Positions 59,172 through 64,000 of a DNA stretch of 64,000 nt are shown piece by piece; positions within the stretch are counted from its first letter, which is position 1, and every line of letters starts with the position of its first letter. The notes beneath the pieces are model-generated. The model searched no databases. It saw only the letters and a program-made list of their open reading frames with translations, and had not been told where the DNA came from. Origin of the DNA: Cupriavidus numazuensis (GTDB lineage: Bacteria > Pseudomonadota > Gammaproteobacteria > Burkholderiales > Burkholderiaceae); assembly GCF_905397435.1 (NCBI RefSeq), contig NZ_CAJPVI010000048.1, positions 1-64,000 of the forward strand. The letters run 5' to 3'. A program made the position numbers and the translations under genes.

Positions 59172-59396
59172 ATGTGGAAGATTCCAAGGGAGTACCGGCA
59201 TTTTGCGTTTGGCGCGATACAGGCGGGCGTCACGTGTGGGGTGGCATCAGCCATCGCTAGCATGCCGTTTGTCGCGGAGGGGGCGTTTGTTTCGCACTGG
59301 CTGCGGGTGTATTTTTTTTCGTGGGTGGCGGTGTTGCCTATCGTTATCGCCGCGGCGCCGTTTGTGCATTGGCTTGCGGGGAGGATTACGAGGTGA
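59172..59396 (+). CDS. DUF2798-like small membrane protein
   Basis: 74 residues with two predicted transmembrane helices (about 14-34 and 43-67). HFAFGAIQAGVTCGVASAIAS and WLRVYFFSWVAVLPIVIAAAP resemble DUF2798. GGGAGA precedes the ATG. It follows tcpD by 65 bp and its 3' half is G/T-rich, like other genes bordering the dispersed repeat. Function unknown. Confidence 0.7.
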   Translation: MWKIPREYRHFAFGAIQAGVTCGVASAIASMPFVAEGAFVSHWLRVYFFSWVAVLPIVIAAAPFVHWLAGRITR

Positions 59397-59468
59397 GAGG
59401 GGGGGAGGGGTTGGTTGGGGCTCTTCACCGAATGGTGAGGTTGTCGTGCTTGGCATGCGCCGCTGTTT

Positions 59469-60142
59469 CGCCGGCGTAGCCGGCGACCTACTCTTTTGTC
59501 CAAGCGACAAAAGAGTAGGCAGAAAAGCGCGTCGTTGCCGCTGGCCATCAATTCCACGGTGGCAGTGGTTCAGACGGCTTTGGACGCCTGCGATGGTGGT
59601 CAGTGGTTCGACCCTGCTACGCCATGTGAGTCAGAACCTGTGCCTCGCGCGGCACGGCTTTTGGACGATCCCCAAGACGGACTCGGGTACAGCGTTTCAA
59701 CGAGGTCAGTGGTGGGACGCCTTCGGCTGCGCTGCGCGCGCGTCGTCGTCTGGGTGCGAGCTCATCAGCGTCGCTGGCGCCCAGGTTCGTCCAGGGTCCT
59801 TTCTCGACTTCGGCATGCCATGCGCGGGTATCGTCCCCGAGGCGTGGTTTGCCCTGGGCCTGCGTGCTCAGACTAGGGCTCTGCGCGCAGCGCAGCCGAA
59901 GGCGATTGCACGATGCCGCTAGCAGCAGGGGCCACAGACGCTTGCAGGGCTCGTCCAATCAGCGCTGTATTTCCACTCACGGTGGTGCCCCACGCGGCAG
60001 GCAGCGTAAATCACTCTGAAGCCCATACCCGTACAACACCCCTGGCACACTACGATAAAAATTCGCCCCTTTGGGGCAACCAAAACGCGTTTTTGGTTAC
60101 TTTTGTCGCTCGGACAAAAGTGACTCGCCGGCTACGCCGGCG
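59469..60142 (+). repeat. Dispersed ~675 bp element, copy R4
   Basis: Same orientation as R1; ends at 59469-59485 and 60126-60142. Left end has the long hairpin form (CCTACTCTTTTGTC/GACAAAAGAGTAGG) with a CAAGC loop, right end the short form. Internal 22-bp inverted repeat at about 59718 and 59881. Outward flank units continue to about 60235. Confidence 0.85.
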
Positions 60143-60264
60143 AAACAGCAGCGCCCGCCAAGAGCGATAACCCCGCCCGAACGACAAGCCCCCGCCGGCT
60201 AGGCCGGCGAAACAGCGGCTCCCGCCAAGAACAATAACCCCCGCGCTTCGCCGAAGAACCAATT

Positions 60265-60765
60265 TCACCCCACCCCATCAACCTTCGCCTCCAGCACCTG
60301 CTGAACCCAATAGCTACCGTTAACCTCAACATTCTCCTGCAACGTCACCAGATCAAGCATCTGGTCGCTCAGCAGCAGCACGAAGCGGGCGAGCAAATCG
60401 AATTCCTGCTCGACCAGCTTGGACACAGTGTTGGCGCGTCTGACCTGACCGCGCTCTTGCAGCCAGCCGGACCATTGCTGCACCCACACTTGCTGCTGCG
60501 CCTGCAAGCGCTGTGCGATCGCGCTTTGCAGTTGCACCAGTTCCGTCATTACCTGCGGATCGAAGCTGAACGGCGCCAGGGTCAACGCCTTGGTGGCGGT
60601 GCCGCCGGTACGCATCGCCCACTCGCCCATCAATGTCTGCAGTGTCAGGGCCCGCTGCGCAGCGGCCGGTGGTGTCTGCAACAGCGCATGATGGAACGCC
60701 TGTGCGGCTTCGCCGTTGTGCGCGGTTGGTGCGGGTTCCTTTGGACTCATCATGATTCCAGCCAT
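60265..60765 (-). CDS. Phasin-like helical protein
   Basis: 166 residues, almost wholly amphipathic helix with many Gln and Ala (QLQSAIAQRLQAQQQVWVQQWSG is split by helix heptads) and no cysteines. GGGAGA precedes the ATG. It is 12 bp downstream of a PHB depolymerase gene in the same operon, so a PHA-granule surface protein is likely. I do not recognise a specific phasin family, so the name is tentative. Confidence 0.6.
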   Translation of the reverse strand: MAGIMMSPKEPAPTAHNGEAAQAFHHALLQTPPAAAQRALTLQTLMGEWAMRTGGTATKALTLAPFSFDPQVMTELVQLQSAIAQRLQAQQQVWVQQWSGWLQERGQVRRANTVSKLVEQEFDLLARFVLLLSDQMLDLVTLQENVEVNGSYWVQQVLEAKVDGVG

Positions 60766-60777
60766 TTTTTGTCTCCC

Positions 60778-61845
60778 TTAACCGCCAAGCCGGCTGAGCA
60801 TGCCGTGGATGGCCTTGATCTGGATGGCTTCGCGGGAATAGTAATCAGGCCTTTCGGCGTCCGCGCAGGTATAGCCCCACCAGTCCCAGCACCCATCGGG
60901 GTTCTGCGTGAGGCTGTCATCGGTACCCTCGGCTTGCGGGTACAGCACGATGATGTTGTTGCTGTCGGCAATGCTGTTGTAGCCGGTGGTGGTGATATAC
61001 CGGTTGCCATAAGGCGGCTGGCTCGCAAAGTCCGACTGCCCGAACGTGAAGTCGATGTAGTTGTAGCCTTGCTTGCAACCATGCAGGGCGATATGGACGC
61101 GTGCCTCGGCACCCTCGGCCACCGCCTGCGGTACATAGGCGTAGCCGTACTTGCTCATGCTGGCGCGCGGCTCGTTGCCGAAAAATTCGGTCTGGTCGAA
61201 TCGCATCAGGCGGCCGCTCAGGCGGTCTGAAGGCGCTGCAAGATTGCCGTAGATGTGCTGCAGGATATTGTGCGACTGGATGAATCCGCCATTGTTGATA
61301 TACGGAGGCTGATTCGTTTCCAGCGGTGAATCCTCGGCATTCCCCGTGATGATCGAGTGGCCAGCGGGCACGCTGTCGTCGTAATGGATGTCGGTCGTGG
61401 TGACGCCCAGCAGGTGGTAGAAGTCGCGCGTGCGTGCCACCACGCTTGAATACACCACGCTGTCCTTGCTGCCGGTGAAGATATAAAGGCGATGACCTGC
61501 AAGGTTCGTGACCTCGTCGATCAGACCGTCGCGTGCGGTCTGCCGTGCGAGTTCGGCAAGACGATTGGCGTTGGGTGCGTTCTGCGGCACCAGGGGATTC
61601 ATGCACAGATGAAGAGCGTTCAGCTCATTCGCATCCTCGCCTACCGCAGATGCCGCCCGGAAAAATTCGACGCAACGGTACGGGCCGCCGGCAATCACCC
61701 CTGCGCCGCAAAAGCTCGACGAATGGGCCAGATGCAGCTGGACTGTCATGAACGCGCCAGAGGAAAGCCCCGACACGGAGCTTTCGCCTTTCTTCACGTT
61801 GTATGCGCCCAGTTTTACGACTTCGCCATCCATATCACCTGCCAT
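60778..61845 (-). CDS. phaZ: Intracellular PHB depolymerase, PhaZd-like
   Basis: 355 residues. Lipase box GLSSG at 26-30 with Ser28 as nucleophile, near the N-terminus, then FMTVQLHLAHSS and HGCKQGYNY; tail WDWWGYTCADAERPDYYSREAIQ. This resembles the catalytic domain of extracellular depolymerases without a signal peptide, as in PhaZd1/PhaZd2 of Ralstonia eutropha. It degrades poly-3-hydroxybutyrate granules. The start at 61845 has GGGAGG upstream. First gene of the operon with the phasin-like protein. Confidence 0.8.
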   Translation of the reverse strand: MAGDMDGEVVKLGAYNVKKGESSVSGLSSGAFMTVQLHLAHSSSFCGAGVIAGGPYRCVEFFRAASAVGEDANELNALHLCMNPLVPQNAPNANRLAELARQTARDGLIDEVTNLAGHRLYIFTGSKDSVVYSSVVARTRDFYHLLGVTTTDIHYDDSVPAGHSIITGNAEDSPLETNQPPYINNGGFIQSHNILQHIYGNLAAPSDRLSGRLMRFDQTEFFGNEPRASMSKYGYAYVPQAVAEGAEARVHIALHGCKQGYNYIDFTFGQSDFASQPPYGNRYITTTGYNSIADSNNIIVLYPQAEGTDDSLTQNPDGCWDWWGYTCADAERPDYYSREAIQIKAIHGMLSRLGG

Positions 61846-62118
61846 GTCAACGCCTCCCTCTTCGAGTATTTGTCTGGCACAGGCATGACCACGCAGCGGC
61901 GCTTGCCCCTGGCACAAAGGCTCTTGTCGTGCCACGGTTGCCGGACGCGGTACCAAAATGGTGCAATGCACCATTCAAATGGTAGTCCAGCCGCAAGGGC
62001 AGTGCCACACAAATTTTCGAGGGGGAGTCATGGCGCTGTCATGGCGGCCGGCTAGGCAAATATCGGGAAGCAGCAAGAGCCTTGGTCGCGAGAGGGGCGC
62101 GTGACGCCCCTCAGCATT
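61846..62118. other. 273-bp intergenic region
   Basis: Holds the promoter of the phaZ gene and the 3' end of the hutG operon. A hairpin AGGGGCG-CGTGA-CGCCCCT (62093-62111) lies 7 bp after the HutG stop, without a T-run. A GGTGCAATGCACC palindrome lies near 61960. No gene seen. Confidence 0.5.
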
Positions 62119-63069
62119 TCAGCCCAACAGCCGCCAGGCCAGCCGCGCCGCCACGCGCGCGCCCAGATTGTCGCGGTCGTACTGCGGGTTGTATTCCGCG
62201 AGGTCTGCCGCGCGCAACTTGCCGCTGCGGCGGGCGAGCAGGGCGATTTCCTCCACCACCGGTAACGGCACGCCATAGGCGGCAGGCGCCGACACGCCCG
62301 GCATCACGGCCGCCGGCAATGCGTCAAGGTCGATGGTCAGGTACACGTGGTCCGTGGCATCGATGCGCGCCGCCAGTTCCGCGAGCCGCGTGGCCAGGTG
62401 GCGTTCCTGCATGTCCACGTCTTCCACGTAGCTGACACCGAGCGCATCGGCGCGGCTGAAGAGCGCCGGCGTGTTGCTCAGGCGGCTGACGCCCAGGCAG
62501 ACGTAGTCGAACGGCTGGCCGCGCTCTGCGCACGCGTTGGCGATCTGATCGAACGGCGTGCCGGAGCTGGCTGGCCGGCTGGTGCGCAAGTCGAAGTGGG
62601 CATCGATATTGATGATGAGCAGGCGCCCGTCATCGTTCCGTGCGTCCAGATACGCGCGCAGGCCTTGCCACGTGCCCCACGCCACTTCATGGCCGCCGCC
62701 CAGCACCAGCGGAAGCCCGCCGCGGCCGAGCACGTTGTGCACGGTTCCCGCCAGCGCCAGCTGGGCCGATTCCAGGTCGCCGTCCTCGCAGCAGATATTG
62801 CCGGCGTCGTACAACGCGGGCAGCCCGTGGGCCGGCACGTTGGCCAGCGCCTGGCGGATGGCGTCGGGGCCGTGCGCGGCGCCGGGGCGGCCCTGGTTGC
62901 GCAGCACGCCGGCGTCGCAACGAAAGCCAAGCAACACCGGCGATCCGCCAAGGGGCTTCGGATCTGCCGCTTCCAGCGTATTCACGATGCGGAACAGGCG
63001 AGTGGTGTCGCCAACTTCGCCACTGTCGACGCGGCCCTGCCAGGGATTCTGAGTCACAGCCATCCTCAT
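62119..63069 (-). CDS. Ureohydrolase, formimidoylglutamase (HutG)-like
   Basis: 316 residues with the binuclear manganese site of arginase-fold enzymes: His127 in GGGHEVAWG, Asp156/His158/Asp160 in DAHFDLR, Asp247/Asp249 in TIDLDALP. The N-terminal [10 protein letters not shown] and overall length favour formimidoylglutamase, the last step of histidine utilisation, over agmatinase or arginase. Its ATG overlaps the ABC ATPase stop (ATGA); a second in-frame ATG at 63063 has a better GAGG. Co-transcription with an amino-acid ABC transporter fits histidine use. Confidence 0.75.
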   Translation of the reverse strand: MRMAVTQNPWQGRVDSGEVGDTTRLFRIVNTLEAADPKPLGGSPVLLGFRCDAGVLRNQGRPGAAHGPDAIRQALANVPAHGLPALYDAGNICCEDGDLESAQLALAGTVHNVLGRGGLPLVLGGGHEVAWGTWQGLRAYLDARNDDGRLLIINIDAHFDLRTSRPASSGTPFDQIANACAERGQPFDYVCLGVSRLSNTPALFSRADALGVSYVEDVDMQERHLATRLAELAARIDATDHVYLTIDLDALPAAVMPGVSAPAAYGVPLPVVEEIALLARRSGKLRAADLAEYNPQYDRDNLGARVAARLAWRLLG

Positions 63070-63827
63070 GCCCGCGTCAGCACGGCCTGCAGGAAGCCAC
63101 GCGTGCGCTCCTGCGTCGGCGCCGAGAAGATGACCGACGGCGGTCCGGCTTCGATGATGCCGCCGCCATCCATGACGACCACCACATCGGCCACTTCGCG
63201 GGCAAAGCCCATTTCATGGGTGACCACGACCATGGTCATGCCTTCGGCGGCCAACACCTTCATCACCTGCAGCACTTCGCCGACCAGTTCGGGGTCCAGC
63301 GCAGAGGTCGGTTCGTCGAACAGCATCACGCGTGGCTCCATGGCCAGTGCGCGCGCAATGGCCACGCGTTGCTTCTGGCCGCCCGACAAGCTGGCGGGCA
63401 TGGCGTGTGCCTTGTGGGCAAGGCCGACTTTCTCGAGCAGGCTCATCGCCTTGCGCTCCGCGTCCTCGCGCGAGGCGCCGCGCAGCATGCGCGGGCCCAC
63501 CGTGACGTTGTGCAGCACCGACAGGTGCGGGAACAGGTTGAACGACTGGAACACCATGCCCACTTCGGTGCGCAACTGGTTCAGTTCGTGCTCGCCGATC
63601 AGCTGGCCGTCGGTGACCAGCCGCTTGCCGACGATGTCGATGGTGCCCGCTTCAGGTTGTTCCAGGCCGTTGCAGCAACGCAGGAACGTGCTCTTGCCGG
63701 AGCCGCTGGGGCCGATCACGACCACGACCTGCGACGGCTCGACATCGAAGTCGATGCCGCGCAGGACGGTATGGCCGCCGAATGATTTGCCGAGGTTCCG
63801 GATCCGGATGATTGCGGAATCGCTCAT
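63066..63827 (-). CDS. Polar amino-acid ABC transporter ATP-binding protein
   Basis: 253 residues. Walker [10 protein letters not shown] at 39-47, Q-loop [10 protein letters not shown], signature LSGGQKQR, Walker [14 protein letters not shown] and H-loop [11 protein letters not shown], the standard GlnQ/HisP pattern. Both ends overlap neighbours by 4 bp (permease upstream, HutG downstream), a tightly coupled operon. Substrate probably histidine or a related amino acid, inferred from hutG. Confidence 0.93.
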   Translation of the reverse strand: MSDSAIIRIRNLGKSFGGHTVLRGIDFDVEPSQVVVVIGPSGSGKSTFLRCCNGLEQPEAGTIDIVGKRLVTDGQLIGEHELNQLRTEVGMVFQSFNLFPHLSVLHNVTVGPRMLRGASREDAERKAMSLLEKVGLAHKAHAMPASLSGGQKQRVAIARALAMEPRVMLFDEPTSALDPELVGEVLQVMKVLAAEGMTMVVVTHEMGFAREVADVVVVMDGGGIIEAGPPSVIFSAPTQERTRGFLQAVLTRA

Positions 63828-64000
63828 TGCACCATGCCTCCCATGCGCAGCCGTTGTTCGGCGCGCCGCAGGATCAGCCCGGCCGCGCTCGTCAGGATCA
63901 GATAAACCAGCGCGATCGCCAGATAGACTTCCAGCGACCGGTACGACACGCTGATGATCTTCTGGCCTTCGTGCATCAGGTCGGCAATGGTCAGCAGCGA
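63824..64000 (-). CDS. Polar amino-acid ABC transporter permease (C-terminal part; cut by window edge)
   Basis: 58 residues before the stop at 63824: [16 protein letters not shown], then the last transmembrane helix [20 protein letters not shown] and a basic tail [14 protein letters not shown], typical of HisM/GlnP-type permeases. The gene starts beyond 64000. Confidence 0.85.
   Translation of the reverse strand, partial: SLLTIADLMHEGQKIISVSYRSLEVYLAIALVYLILTSAAGLILRRAEQRLRMGGMVQ

Overview
High-GC proteobacterial DNA with a beta-proteobacterial, Cupriavidus-like character. The clearest pointer is an intact tcpRXABCYD-type chlorophenol cluster in the order known from Cupriavidus (Ralstonia eutropha) JMP134. 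An intracellular PHB depolymerase, a phasin-like protein and four copies of a ~680 bp dispersed repeat fit the same group. I see no rRNA, tRNA or CRISPR array.

Region 1 (about 0.2-46.3 kb) is a steroid-catabolism island. It holds ring A/B enzymes (a KstD-like flavoprotein, KshA and KshB for 9-alpha-hydroxylation, HsaA and HsaB for the phenolic ring, HsaC for extradiol cleavage), two 3beta/17beta-hydroxysteroid-dehydrogenase-like SDRs, and a FadD3-like CoA ligase. A long operon (25.2-40.1 kb) encodes the ring C/D (HIP) pathway: IpdA, IpdB, IpdC, EchA20, IpdF, the IpdE1/IpdE2 pair, a second acyl-CoA dehydrogenase pair, FadA6, a MaoC hydratase and a second thiolase. A YCF48-like/RND membrane pair and an old-yellow-enzyme reductase follow. 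Two paralogous LuxR-type regulators of the TeiR/TesR type lie inside the island. The hydrolase and aldolase steps after HsaC (HsaD, HsaEFG) are not in the window.

The main discovery is a shared promoter. Eleven transcription units of the island carry an 18-bp box, TARTCYNNNNRGACGATG in its best form, followed after exactly 20 bases by a -10-like hexamer NANNNT. This defines a single candidate regulon, most simply under the two LuxR-type proteins.

Region 2 (47.3-52.0 kb) holds an SDR gene that still carries the island promoter, a cupin/NAD(P)-binding protein pair divergent from a MocR-type regulator, and a RibF-like protein. Region 3 (52.1-59.1 kb) is the tcp cluster: LysR regulator, flavin reductase, FADH2-dependent monooxygenase, quinone reductase, hydroxyquinol 1,2-dioxygenase, outer-membrane protein and maleylacetate reductase. 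Region 4 (59.2-64.0 kb) has a small DUF2798-like protein, a phasin-like protein, a PHB depolymerase, a HutG-like hydrolase and an amino-acid ABC transporter cut by the window edge.

Four copies of a ~680 bp inverted-repeat-ended element separate these blocks. Each sits where base composition flips from G+T-rich to A+C-rich on the plus strand, and the flip extends into flanking coding sequence. Many gene names rest on remembered family sequences rather than database searches; where this matters the entry says so.
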